A stretch of DNA of 64,000 nucleotides from NCBI RefSeq assembly GCF_030867145.1, contig NC_134454.1, forward strand, positions 51,704,830-51,768,829, in the 5' to 3' direction. The notes below the pieces were generated by a model. The model was not told the DNA's origin, did not search any database, and was given only the letters and a program-made list of their open reading frames with translations. Source of the DNA: Opisthocomus hoazin (lineage: Eukaryota; Chordata; Aves; Opisthocomiformes; Opisthocomidae). Numbering within the stretch: the stretch's first letter is position 1; each line of letters starts with the position of its first letter. The position numbers and the translations under genes are program-made. Positions 47,991 through 61,071 of this stretch are shown one piece after another.

Positions 47991-50919
47991 CTAGTCTTAA
48001 TATGAATTCATTTCACATAATGATAAATCACTGTGCAGGGGACCAGGTGGTGAAGAAGAAGTCTTGGAACTGAAAGGTGCAGCATGTGAGTCAAAAATTT
48101 TCTCTCTTACCCTTCTCCCAAAGTGAGTATATGCACATAAAGTAAAATTCATGGATTGCTTTCTATTCCTGCTTTTATCTTTTCTGATTCCAGAAGAGTG
48201 GAAACAGTTGCTCATTCATAATCCGATTTTGCTTCTTTTTTAATGTGACAAGCAGGCTATGATAATAAATATCTCACCCCTAAGAAATAATAATATACTT
48301 TCTGCCTTTCTGGTTTTCCCTGGGGGAAAAAAAAAATAAATAAAAAGAAGACATTGTCAGAAACCACATAGTGCATAAGTGAACAGTCAGGCCGTCACAA
48401 TGTATACTGCAGAAAGAGATGTTAACAATGGAACTAGTCATGACAAGTGGACAAGAAAATTAAGTAGATAGGTGGACTCAGTTCAGTTTGTTGGTCCATC
48501 ATTTGCAAAATCTCTGAGTCTTTGACTGCCCTTCTCTTTTGGACATGCTGTTATGCCAGAAAGCAGTAGACTGTGAGGAATCTACCTTGCAGGGAATGAT
48601 CATCCTCATCAACTGCCTTCCTCCTCCCATGTCATGTATGGCTATGGCACAGTCGCCTCCCCTGCTTCTGGCCAGCAAAGAGAGGGAGAGGACACTCCCC
48701 TCAGGAACTAACTTGCTATTTGAGGAGGTTGCAGCAGTACAACAACCCAGGACCAAAAGAGAAGCTGGATGCAAGAGAAGTTTGAACTTTGCAATTGGGC
48801 TTGAGTCAAACAGAGACAGGCAGGAGGGACTCAGTGAGCAACACAGCATGAACTACTCTCAGCCCAGAAAGCTGCATATTCCAGTTCCCCACTAGCAGAC
48901 AATTCAGTTAATCAGGGCCTCCGACATCTTAGTCATCTGGGAGAACCATAAAAAACATGGTGCAAATAGGACTGATTAATACTAAATTTTAAGTTATAAC
49001 TGGTTAAAATATGGTATTTGGCTATAGCCACCTTAGCCTATTTCGCTACCCTGGTTAGATACAAATTTTACAGTGGTCACATGTCCAAGTGGTGGCATCA
49101 AGAAACCATGCTATCTAAGGTGCTTGCTTTCAGCTAGTGGAGTTCTGGTACAAATTGCCAATACAATAGGAATTGTTCAGAAGTCACTCGAGTACATGTC
49201 CGAGTCTGCTTTCTTGAGCATCTGTGTAGCTCTATATTATGTGAACCTCTATATGACACAGCAGTCAGTCTTATACTCTTGCCAGATGTCTTTTAAACGT
49301 GTAGTTCTTCACACCTTGTGTAAGTTGTGAACATCAACACAGAACAGCTGAAACAATTACAGAAGATTCCAGGCATTTTGGGCTGGAGTCATCTGCAAAT
49401 GTACAAAAAAGTCATGACCTAATCGGGTCTTCTTTGACAGAGGGAGCCAAATAGCAGCTCTGTCACCTGAGGCCAACAGAGTAAAAAATATTCTTTTCAA
49501 TGTTTTTTTTGTGGAAAAGAGAGAGAGAGACAGCCACACAAAGCAGTTACACTGTATCACCACTTGCTTCAAATTCTCATGCAGCACTGTTGTATTAAAG
49601 AGAGCATCAAGTTTTGCCTGCGTTTACCCTCTGCCCCTTTTTTATGAATATGTCCAGGCAAGGTTGTTAAATACTTTGAAGTAGTGGCTGCAAATATAAC
49701 TCAGATTACTTTTAACGTTCAATGTGTAGCACGACAAAACAGCATGATCTAATAATTCTGATGACAAATGCTGCAGAAGGATAACATCAACAATAACTTA
49801 CATTTACTGGTGTATGACATTTATCATCACTAGGGTTCTGGGTGCTTCCCAGCTCTTACAGAAAACTTGACTCTTGGTTGAGATTAAAGCTCTGAACCAA
49901 AATCTGATTTTTTATAAGTGTTTTCTATTTACATAGTGAAGCTTTGTAATTTTTAAAATGGAGATCTTCATCCCAGTTTTCTGAATTGCATGTTACCTGA
50001 AGAGCTTATCATCTACATATGTGACAGAATTACTCTCTCATCTTCCTGCAGACTCCTATGGCTTCTAACTTAGTAGCATCTGAAAGCAGACAAACCTTGT
50101 CTTCATTGCTATCAGCGTACATGAGTGAATTTTATTCCAGACATATGTGTCTCATTGTAATCCCTACAGGGAGTCTTACACTTCACTGAAATGATTCCTT
50201 TGATCATCCCCTTCTTCCCTGCCCTCAGCCATGCCTATTAAGACCTGGGCATATGGCTTCCAAAAATTCTGTAAGACAACATGTTCTTTTTATGCAAATA
50301 CCAAATAATTACATCATTCACACATTCAGATCCATCTTTTCCCTATGCACTCAGTTCTCTACAGTTTCAAGTTCCATCAGTTCTCCTCTCCATGTCCCAC
50401 CAACCGTATGCATAGCCCATACACTAAGCAGAATGGTTTCGATGTCAGAAAAATGTTTTAAATTAATGTTTTTTTCCTCTAGTAGGATATTTTTCTCAGT
50501 CCTTTGAAACAAAAGACACCATTTTTCTGGTACTCGGTGTTTAACACCTCTGACACTCAGGGGAAAATCCATCATACAAGATCACCAGGAGCTTCTGAAG
50601 TTAAATGAAGTACTTGCCAGAGCTTTCCAGTGCTAATGACTTGCATCTGTGAAATGGAGCTACTCCAACAAGGGCCAAAGACTGAACATCTATTCCTCTA
50701 CCTAATTTAGTCAGCCATCAATTGTACTTGCTGGATTTTATTCTGAGGACTGCATGCCTCAGTTCTTAAATCAAAGGGAGATTTTGTCAGATAGTTACAC
50801 TGTTTCATATTGTTTATTGCACTCCCACTGTTTCATATGGTAACATCTTTAAAACATATACATATATATTCACATATGCAAATTACTTAAACCTCATAAC
50901 CTCTTAAACCTCTCTGCTT
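47991..50919. other. Non-coding stretch
   Basis: About 2.9 kb. Frames of 116-118 codons overlap antisense at 48499-48895, and neither shows a motif. It includes a short GA repeat (49519-49531). No elements were recognised. Confidence 0.5.
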
Positions 50920-52800
50920 CTAGTAGAGATCAGGCAGAAGAGAAAGGTCCATGGAATGTGGAAAGAGGGGCAGGCCACTTAGGAAGAGTACAGAAATGTG
51001 GTGAGAGCATGCAGGGATGCGACGAGGAAGGCCAAGGCCCACCTGGAATTGAAGCTGGCAAGGAAGGTCACAAACAAGAAGAAGGGCTTCTTCAACTACA
51101 TTAGCAGCAAAAGAAAGGCTAGGGACAATGTGGGGCCGCTGCTGAATGAGGCGGGTGTCCTGGTGACGGAGGATGCAGAGAAGGCAGAGCTACTGAATGC
51201 CTTCTTTGCTTCAGTCTTCAGTGCTAAGACTGGCCCTCAGGAATCCCAGGCCCCAGAGGTAAGAGAAGAAGCCTACAAAGAGGATGACTTTCCCTTGGTC
51301 GAGGAGGACTGTGTGAGGGATCGCTTAAGCGATCTGGATGTCCACTAATCCATGGGCCCCGATGGAATACACCCACGAGTGCTGAGAGAGCTGGCGGATG
51401 TCATTGCTGAGCCACTCTCCATCATCTTTGAGAAGTCCTGGAGGACAGGAGAGGTGCCCGAGGACTGGAGAAAGGCCAATGTCACTCCAATCTTCAAAAA
51501 GGGCAAGAAGGAGGACCCGGGGAACTACAGGCCAGTCAGCCTCACCTCCATCCCAGGAAAGGTGATGGAGCAGCTTATCCTGGAGGCCATCATCAAGCAA
51601 GTGGAAGAAAAGAAGGTTATCAGGAGTAGTCAGCATGGATTCACCAAGGGGAAATCATGCCTGACCAATCTAATAGCTTTCTACGATGACATGACTGGCT
51701 GGGTAAACGAAGGGAGAGCCGTGGATGTTGTCTACCTCGACTTCAGCAAGGCTTTCGACACAGTCTCCCATAATATCCTCCTAGGGAAGCTCAGGAAGTG
51801 TGGGCTGGATGAGTGGTCGGTGAAGTGGATAGAGAACTGGCTGAATGGTAGAACTCAGAGGGTTGTCATCAGTGGCGCTGAGTCTAGTTGGAGGCTGGTA
51901 ACAAGTGGTGTCCCCCAGGGGTCAGTACTGGGCCCAGTCTTGTTCAGCTTCTTCATCAACGACCTGGATGAAGAGTTAGAGTGTACCCTCAGCAAGTTTG
52001 CTGATGACACAAAACTGGGAGTTGTGGTAGATACACCAGAAGACTGTGCTGCCATTCAGCGTGACCTGGATAGGCTGGAAAGCTGGGCAGAGAGGAACCT
52101 GATGAGGTTCAACAAAGGCAAATGCAGGGTCCTGCACCTCGGGAGGAATAACCTCATGCACCAGTACAGGCTTGGGACGGACCTGCTGGAGAGCAGCTCT
52201 GCGGAGAAGGACCTGGGTGTCCTGGTGGACGACAGGTTAACCATGAGCCAGCAGTGTGCCCTGGCTGCCAAGAAAGCCAATGGGATCCTGGGGTGCATCA
52301 AGAAGAGTGTGGCCAGCAGGACGAGGGAGGTTCGCCTTCCCCTCTACACTGCCCTGGTGAGGTCCCATCTGGAGTACTGTGTCCAGTTCTGGGCTCCCCA
52401 GTTCAAGAAAGATGAAGAGCTACTGGAGAGAGTCCAGCAGAGGGCTACAAGAATGATGAGGGGACTGGAACATCTGCCCTACGAGGAGAGGCTGAGGGAG
52501 CTGGGCTTGTTCAGCCTGAGGAAGAGAAGGCTGCGAGGAGACCTAATAAATGCTTACAAATATCTGAAGGGTGGGTGTCAGGAGGATGGGGCCAAGCTCT
52601 TTTCAGTGGTGCCCAGTGACAGGACAAGGGGCAATGGGCACAAATTGAGGCACAGGAAGTTCCGTCTGAACATGAGGAAGAACTTCTTCCCTCTGAGGGT
52701 GACGGAGCACTGGAACAGGCTGCCCAGGGAGGCTGTGGAGTCTCCTTCTCTGGAGATATTCAAGACCCGCCTGGACAAGGTCCTGTGCATCCTGCTGTAG
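50920..52800 (+). pseudogene. CR1 ORF2 reverse-transcriptase fragment with two nonsense codons
   Basis: This encodes the reverse transcriptase of a non-LTR retrotransposon, which in intact elements primes cDNA synthesis on nicked target DNA. One frame runs through the region. A TAG at 50980-50982 falls where CR1 normally has Trp. A TAA at 51346-51348 splits the frame into 116 and 482 codons, just before [10 protein letters not shown]. The 482-codon part has the RT blocks in order: [20 protein letters not shown], motif [10 protein letters not shown] (catalytic Asp at residue 130 counted from 51352), motif [13 protein letters not shown], motif C FADD at residues 216-219, then the CR1 C-terminal region ([30 protein letters not shown]). 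The catalytic residues are intact. The endonuclease domain is absent through 5' truncation, so the copy could not move by itself. Any internal ATG start is not biologically meaningful. Confidence 0.95.
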
Positions 52801-52864
52801 GAGACCCTGCTTCAGCAGGAGGGTTGGACTAGATGACCCACAGAGGTCCCTTCCAGCCCCTACT

Positions 52865-52888
52865 ATTCTGTGATTCTGTGATTCTGTA
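52865..52888 (+). repeat. CR1 3'-terminal 8-bp tail repeats
   Basis: Three tandem units ATTCTGTG / ATTCTGTG / ATTCTGTA form the diagnostic CR1 3' end, where reverse transcription is primed. Confidence 0.97.
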
Positions 52889-55800
52889 ACCCCATCCTTA
52901 TGTTGGACTGATTGTCTATTCTCAAGATGTGCTTTTGAATGTATCAACATCTGATCCTTTAAAAATACCTCTGAAACTTAAACAATTGATGTCAAACTGA
53001 CTGGTCTAATTACCTGCAATTCTTTTAGATCCGTTGCAAAAGCGGTTGGATTGGAGTGTTGCATTAGTTCTTTCTCTGGCATCTGGAGACTTGTCCTATT
53101 TTCTAAATTTCCTACAAGTTTTTCTGCTATCTTTCTCTATTCTTTGCCTGCATCTTATACCTGGTCAAGTTCAAGACCTTTTAAAGGGTTCAAGACCTTT
53201 TAAAGGGTTCAAGACGCTTCAAGACACCATCAGCTTAAAGATCACTCTCTGTCTATACGCTTTTCAACTCCTGCTGTTACGAATAACATCCAAGAAGACT
53301 AGGGAAAACTATGTTTCCATTATCTTTATTTTGTACACCTGAAAGTACTTCCTTCTGCAGCAAGTTTTATGATTTACCTTATTTTAACGAGCTTCACCTG
53401 TTTTTGTATAGGTCACTCAAGTATCTGCAGGACACAGAACAGCACAGTTAAAAATGAGAAGACAAAGATTAAAAACACTTGGAGGACCCAGGAAAAAATG
53501 TAGTGGTAGGAACTTTTTTTAACTCATTTTCTAAGCAGACTAGACCTGAAATTATTATCAGGTCTTCAAGTGGAAAGGGAATAGGTGACAGCAATCCGTG
53601 CAGCCAAAGAGGAATGGTGCTAAGACCTGCACAAGATCTTGCAGACCCACACAGCACATGAAAAAGACCCCACAACTTGCCTTCCTCTGTGGAGTTATGT
53701 TCTGGACTTGCAGCACCTACCTGGTTGTCTGAGCATCAGTGTGATCCCTTGCTCATCCTTCTCTTTGCTGATAATAAAAGTTCTTATTTGCCATCTGCCT
53801 GTCAACCCCCGCTAACAGTACCAATAAACCTGCTGAACACAGAGCAGCACATGCCCCCATCGCAGGCTGGGCAGCCGGGACACCCTGTCCTGGGAGGTGG
53901 TATCCACAAAACCATTAGAGCTCCCCACAAATTCCCCAGAACAGGCAGGATGACTAGCATCTCCTTTGTAGAGCTGGCCACCACAGGCACCAGGTGTCTG
54001 CCCACACCACAGAAAAATCCAGGGTATTTCTTCCCAGAAGAAGTGACCTGAGTGGAGGGACTTGAGCTAGGCCCACTCCTCCTGTCCCCAAGAAGAAGGA
54101 CTGGTGCAGCTTCAATCCCAGAACGTCTCCAGTCAACAAGCTTTCACAAATAGATCACTTTCTTCTTATTTTTAAAGCCTCTACATTTGGCACAGACAGG
54201 GCACTCCAGCCTGGGGCATGCTCTGTAGATGTTCCCTCCAGGGTATCCCTACATAGCATTGCATGCAAGATCTGGACAAAATTTAATAGCAGAAGTGCAA
54301 GGTGATTAGCAGCAATAATTTCTGCTTGGAATATTGTAGTAAGGAAAGACTGGAAACATCTGGATTTATGAATTCAGCACAGACTCATGCTGTACTGTCA
54401 ATATCATCTGACCAAGAAAAGGCAAATGTGTCCTACCTATACTAGTCTATATATTTCCAGTAGAGCCAGAAAGTACTAATATTATACAAAATCCTAGTGA
54501 GGACTCACTGTTTTTTAGTTCCGATTGCTTGTGTTTGAAAAAGAGAAATTCAAAAAGATGATGCAATGTAGTCCTCAGATATCAAAAAAACCTTTGAATA
54601 ACCTCGGCTACTGAAGGCAGCTGACCATACAGAATGAGGACTCCAGCCCTAGAGAACATTTCAAACGAATTCTTTGCTTAAATTTTATTTTTAATTTCTT
54701 GAGATATTTCTAGGGAGTTGAAATTCCTCAATAAAGAACTAACTAAAGTTCATAACGTTTGATTTTGTACCAAGTTGCAACCACAGGCTTTGCTCAACAG
54801 GGGAATGTCCCAAGTACTGAATTTTATGGATTAATTAACTTTAAAATATTTCACTCAACTTCAAAGTTTGAAATCAGATTTCATCTTCAGTTCTTTTGCA
54901 GGTGGTTTAAAATATCAGGTGATATTGGGTTTTTGGTTGGTTGGTGTCTCGGTGTTTTTACTTTTGCTCCCATAATAAACAAGTCAGAAATCAAAAGCAA
55001 AGATGTTTGATCTTCATAACAAAGCACGTCTATGAACTCGGGAGTGTTCCTGCACCCAAAAGGCAGGGGACAAACCTGGGAAGAATTATCAGTGTTGCTA
55101 CTTTTAGAAAATCTTACATCAGTCAAAGGCATGAAAAGTGTGGGAGCATGGTTTCCAATTTTTTGGCACAGAATAAATCAAGTAGTTCTGCCAACACAGC
55201 ATTCATTTTACTCACTAAATACAGCAACAGAGACAACCATTGTATTTCTTCAAATAAGCACAGTAAACCCTGGATCTCAGCTCCTTCAAATCCAACAAGT
55301 TCAGCAGCTGGGGAAGAGATTTCTTCAAGTCTTATAGTCATTGCTGAAACGGATAAAGAAACAAATGTAACCTGAAATGTCAACAGTCTTCTTTTCTACA
55401 TAAATAGCATTTTCTAAAAAATGTGAATATTCTCACTGTACTAAGCTGCTTTTTCAGTTTGTGTTTGCTTTTTACAAAGTTTTACAACATTGCAATACAA
55501 TAATTGTCATTATGGTGCTTTAATTTGAGTCTTGGAATAAGACTGAATCTCCATACATCATGTCACAGAAATCAGTCTTCCATGCAAACTAAAAAACAGT
55601 CCAAATATGAAACTCAGAAAGGTTTGAATGCGTTTTTCTCCAATATACAAGCCACAGAAACCAGTGCTAAGTTCAGGACATTAATGGAAAAAAAGCCATC
55701 AAGGCAATTTCCTTAGGAATGTTAATACCAGATAAATAATGATTGCTAGAAAAGAAATTGAATTTCAGTCTTCCTCATAACAACCACAGCGACAACTTGA

Positions 55801-58800
55801 TCTTTTAACTCACTAAGATGCTTTTGAAAAATAATGAGAAATACTATGCTGTCCTTTTCCTGACCTCTTTCCACTAAACTCAATATCTCAGATTTTGAAT
55901 ATTCTTATTCAATAAATGGAATAAAGCCCAGAGTGTTTGTACCACACTATCTAATAATAGATGCGTTTGAGGAAATCATGTAGTTTGAGAGGAAAAAGAG
56001 ACTAAATTTAACAAATTATTCACTGGAGATTGCTCACTTTTCTCTGATGAGAGCAGGAAAATGTGACAGCATGAACAAAGTTTATAAGCTCATTCATGTC
56101 AGCTGAGCATAGTTTTATGTCAAAAAGAATGAATGATAAAAGCCATAAAGCAGAATATTAAAATAAATACCTTCAGGGGAAAAAGACAGCAAAGACTACA
56201 ACAAAAGACAGCGCAGATAGAGCCTCTTCCAAAAGTACAGCAAGAATTCATCACTTTGTACTTCTAATTAAGAGAAACACCAGAAAGGCATAGTAATGTT
56301 GCTAACATCAAGCAGTAACTACTGTGCTTTCACAGGCCCGAATCCTTTAAGGAAGGAGATGACAAAAGAATGTGACACTGTACCTACCGCTGATGCGGTA
56401 TCTTGTCTTTGACCCAGACTCTTCTTCCTCAGAGTATTAAGCAGCACTAAAGCAACCGTGTCCAGTGACCATTTAGGTGAAGAAGTAACCAGCTAATTCG
56501 CAAGTAGTTGAAGTGTAGTAAATTTCTGATTTTTTGTAAATCAAAGGTGAACTTTGCCTTCACTGAAGTTGGGAACAGTATCCTCATGTCACAGTGGGGA
56601 GCAGAAGGTTGACCTCAGATTCTTCTAGTATACCTTTGAGAGGTGAGTACTTTGTATCTTACCCAAACAGCTCCTGATCTCTCAGGTTTTGGTGTTGAGT
56701 TTAAAATTCTGCTCACTCACTAAATACTGATCTGAAGTTGCTTTTAATAGCCAAGTAAAACACAATTTTATTTTCATTTCAGACACTGAGTAATCTGATT
56801 TTCTGCCAAGGCTGCTAGATTACCTACTCTCTGGTACTCTATGGCAAGTTTTTTCAGATGTCATTCTTTTGCTGATGAGAACAGCTAAGCAAATATGGCT
56901 GGCTTTTCATCAGCTTTGCTGGACCTGCCTTTATGATTCCTGAAAACTCATCTACTCCTTTTCTGAGAAAAGAAATACATGCAGAAGTAAGGTAAAGCGT
57001 GAGAAAAATAAAGTAGAATGAAAGGCTTTAACATTTGCATGAAGCGGTATTGTCTTTGTCATCCTGTTGTAATTCAACATGACAAGCTGAAAAGAGTGTT
57101 ATTATACACTTGCTCAGAAGAGAAAGCAAAGGTGTCACATACAGAATAGAAAACAGGAATCATCACATGATCTGGCCAGACTATTCCAGCCTTTGCTGAA
57201 GAAGACCAACACCAACACTGAGAGGCTGCAAAAGTGCTAGTTAGGTTATTACGTCTCACTTTGAGAACTAGCAGGAAGAAAAGATGAAAAGAATGCCTTC
57301 TCCAAAATGAAACTACCAAACCACTTCCATATGTAAAACAAAAACTCCCAAGGAAACAGAACAAAAATAAGTGCACAGGTTACAGGATTGTGAGAACTGT
57401 CAGTATGAATAAGGACAAACTTCTGGTCTAAGTATATAATTTTTCTTTCTCCTCTGCACCCAAAAAAATTTCTTGGGGGCTGGAGTTTCTAATACTTATT
57501 TTCAGGCTGTAATTAAATTCTTACTGAAAGAGAGAAAAAGACATCAAATTGATACACACCTGAGTGGCCCACATGTAGCTATATCAGAAAAGCCATTTTT
57601 GCCAGTAATCACCAAGATCCTTCCCATTGCTTGTCTCTGGTTGTTTTGCTCACTTCTTTATGGCACTTCAATATTTACTGTTTTCTAATTTCCGAAACTT
57701 TCAATGGTTACAAATTTTCAGACATAGATCTTTTTCATTCAAAATCAATATATACCATCTCAGATGTCTTTTACCATCTGCTAGTAAATTCTTTCTTGAT
57801 GACCAGTGCCTGTTTAGAGGCAACGTCTTGTGACCTTGGATCTTGCTGAGTTTGCAGAGGCTTACTTAATACCTTATCCCAACATGACAGACCTTTACTT
57901 CTTCCATTACTTCATATCTATACACTCGCTTAAGTCTTTGGAAGAGACAAGGAAGTAAAGGGAAAAAATAACTGAATTAAAAACTAACTTGTCTTCTTTT
58001 TTTATTGGCCCAAATCAGTGTGAAAGAGAAGCAGATATACTTCAAAATAGGAAGCTAAAGGCACATTTGTGTTGCTTGCTCTTTGCAGAGCATACATAAT
58101 ATGAAGGAGCCTGGTAAGCACAGCAGAATCCCAATATCTGGTTTATGAAAAGTGTAACAAAGGTCTGTATACAATAGAAGTATTCCTATATGTATGCAAA
58201 ATATATACCATGTGTACAACACCAGTACCTTGTGTGGCAGCAAGCTAGTGGCTTCTGAAACTCAGCAGGCACTCTAGGTTCCAGCTATGGCCTCGATCTC
58301 ATTCCTTTAGGACAAATTGTCTTGCAATTGGAGGAAGGTATGAGAAAGCTGGCTGAGCTCAGTAGGAATAGATGATATTAAGGACTTTATTCCTCCTCAC
58401 AGACAGCCCAGAGGGGGTGATATGGGAGAAGCAACGGGAGCAGAGACAGGGCACCGGAGGGAGTCCAAAACAGCCTGAAGCTTCCCTTGTTCTAGGGCTA
58501 CTCTGGGGCCTGAATAGCTGAAAGTTTACCCCAAAAGGTTTGAGAAGCAGCCTAGCAAATGTCTTGAAGTCACCTCAGGATGAAAAGGCCAATGACAGGC
58601 CCACACTGCACTCACAGGGATACTCCCAATCCAACCAGCCCAAGTTACATGAGGTTACAGAGTCTGAACAGAAATGTCATTATGACTGACCAGACTATTT
58701 GGCAGGGGTAGAGAAAGTGGTCTGCATTTTGCCATTTATATTTCGTGCATTTGGTAGCAGCTAGGACAGCTTCATGAGTTGAGTCATCTTTTTGCGGCAT

Positions 58801-61071
58801 CTGCCGTGATACGAGGCACACCACTAACAGCAGCAGACATTCTAGCACTCACACTGGATTACAGTGGAAACCGGATAAATGCTACTACATAAAGACATCA
58901 AACATTCATGCCTGGCAGGCTTGGAAAACATTAGCTATAACTTAGCTAGCTCAGTTCAGCTTCTCCTTTTGCATGAATTGACCCATTCTCAGTGTCCCTA
59001 TCTTTAAAATGAAGCGTCTGCATGATTATTTTGAAAGGAATCTGCTTTTATAGGGAGATGACTAAATTTGAGCTAAATCATGATAGCCCTTATTTGACAG
59101 CCTCTTCCCATACAATCCTTTTTTCCAGCCTAGATGCCAAGCTTAACATGGGACAAAGAAGTAGAGGAGGAGGAAAGGGCAAGTTTATCCACAGCTCTAT
59201 CCAATCTCTTTTCTAGACAAAGAAGGCAGAAAATAAGTTTGTGGTGAACAAAACATGAGCAGCTTACTCTATGAAGAAGAGTACTATGGCCTGCTCCTCT
59301 TCTGCAGAGTAGTTAGGCCTCTGAAAATCAAGATTTATTTTCTGCTCTGATCCAGAGGTTATACAGACCACTCTGCACCAGGAGTGGACATTAGAAGTTT
59401 GATTTCCGGTCTTCTGTTACTCTGCTTTTTATGCAGTTCACACCTAGGCCAAAATTCTAACTGATAATGCATGGAAGCTCTGGAAGAAAAACCTTTTGAG
59501 GCTTCAACTGCCTTGTCCCCATATGCTGACTACTCCTAGGAGTAAAAGTCAAGACAAATTCCACCTCAGCAGTAGAAAAACACGATTAGTAGACCAGACC
59601 GAGATAACACACAATAAGGATTATTCAGCCACCAGAGAGTGAAGCCTGGCAATTCAGTGCTGTGCTCACGTTCTTCACAGACAATATTGCACTGAGTTGC
59701 AGGTCAGGGTGTTCGTTTCTTTGGAGCAGCAGTATGTTGCATCATGAATTTTCTTCCCAACGAGTTCCCAGGTTCATTCTGTCCCATGTTGGCTGCTCTC
59801 TTCCTGCCAGAAAAAAAGATTTTCTCTTAATCCATTTTGCAGTTACTGCAAGTATTTGCAGTCTATTAGAATACCTGGTCTTTCCATCATGGAAAAGTCT
59901 GCAGCCAGAGATGGGTGAAGCAGGTTGGATAAAAGGGGAATGAATGTGGTGGGTCATCCAAACTCAGACTGTGGAAAGCCTTAGTTGACTTAGTTGGTAA
60001 AGACTGTGTGAAATTTAGGTTTGCTGCTTGCTTATAAAATATATCCAGTGTTAAATCTGGTCAGCAATACTAGAGGCAATACCCACATTACCCAGGCCTG
60101 AAAATCTCAGCAAGTTTAAAGGCTTATTTTCTAGGCAGAGCGGAGACCTGGTTAATGTAGATTGAAATAGAAGGAGTACCTTAAGTTCTGTCTGCTTCTC
60201 TGAAACTTTAAAGCCATTGAGATTTTCTTGTTGTGAATTACGAGAATACTTTCAAGTAATTTATATACTGTATGTATGGTAGCATTGCCTGTCTTGGTAA
60301 AACAAATTTTTTGTTCTTTCTGGTCGTCCAAACATCTCTCACAGCAGGTTTAAATTCCTGGGAGAACAGGCTTTTAGTTGTTATGCATCTACTACGAGCT
60401 TTGAAACATATTCCCACAAGCCACTGGGGAAGATATCCCTGATGGATTTAAGACTTGCACTGGCTTGTCTCTTGACTTCGATGTTTCATCTGCTGTGTAC
60501 ATAACAACTTTGCAGGCTCAAGGAGTCCATGTATTGTCCTCTGTCCACAGATCTGCCTTATGGATACACTTAACGGAAATAATACATTTGATCTTGCACC
60601 TCTTGAAGTTTTTTATGTATAAATTGCATTCTAAACTGCATCATTGATGTCATTAGCCAGTCTTGAGGCTGAGTCATTCTATTTCATATCGTGTGATTTT
60701 GGAGGGAAGGCAACACTGTTCGTGCTATTCTTAGCTACTATTAGAGGTGACTAGAGGATAACAATTCTATTTGATGACAACGTATTCAAAATTTTCAATT
60801 TTTTTTCATCCTCTGCACTGGAATAAAAAATTCTTTTGAAGATTGCAGTGAAGCTACATTGTAGTAAACAGCCATTTTTAGATTGAAGAGTTTGTGGATT
60901 CATTATTTTTCTCTCTCTTTTTTTTCTCCAGAATGTCGATTTTGAGTTTATAAAAGCATACTATTGTAACTTGAGTCAAAATCTATGCGGTTTCATCAGA
61001 ATTTTGATGTTGGTTACAAGCCACGGCCGCAGGGAAACACTTAGTCCTAGTCTCAGGAAGTCTGCCTACAT
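52889..61071. other. Long non-coding stretch
   Basis: About 8.2 kb. Open frames are at most 144 codons (54941-55375) and have no motif. A 19-bp tandem repeat lies at 53170-53216. A stretch near 53760-53810 (GATAATAAAAGTTCTTATTT) could be the polyadenylation part of a degraded LTR, but this is too weak to call. Near the right end a strong splice-acceptor-like sequence precedes an open frame (see findings). Confidence 0.5.
53170..53216. repeat. 19-bp tandem repeat, about 2.4 copies
   Basis: TTCAAGACCTTTTAAAGGG at 53170 (one base into the run) is repeated at 53189, and a third partial unit (TTCAAGAC) starts at 53208. The copies are identical. Confidence 0.9.

Larger units (their letters stand above)
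50920..52888 (+). mobile_element. CR1 LINE, best-preserved copy, ~1.97 kb (plus)
   Basis: The copy is 5'-truncated just upstream of the RT region (CR1-type translation is visible from about 50920) and complete at the 3' end. It has a reverse-transcriptase frame to 52800 and a 64-bp 3' UTR with the CR1 hairpin region (CCTGCTTCAGCAGGAGGGTT). This is followed by GACTAGATGACC and three 8-bp tail repeats (ATTCTGTG, ATTCTGTG, ATTCTGTA; 52865-52888). As usual for CR1 there is no poly-A tail and no clear target duplication. The long open frame argues for relatively recent insertion. Confidence 0.97.

Noticed and set aside
48499..48895. Antisense pair of 116- and 118-codon frames
   Set aside because: Mutually overlapping frames with no motif. 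I read them as shadows of a moderately GC-rich stretch.
53640..53870. Possible LTR fragment with GATAATAAAAGTTCTTATTT
   Set aside because: It recalls an LTR polyadenylation region, but no TG/CA ends, partner LTR or known family signature could be found.
54941..55375. 144-codon plus frame
   Set aside because: Ser/Asn/Lys-rich translation, no domain, overlapped by other frames on both strands, no supporting splice or polyadenylation signals.
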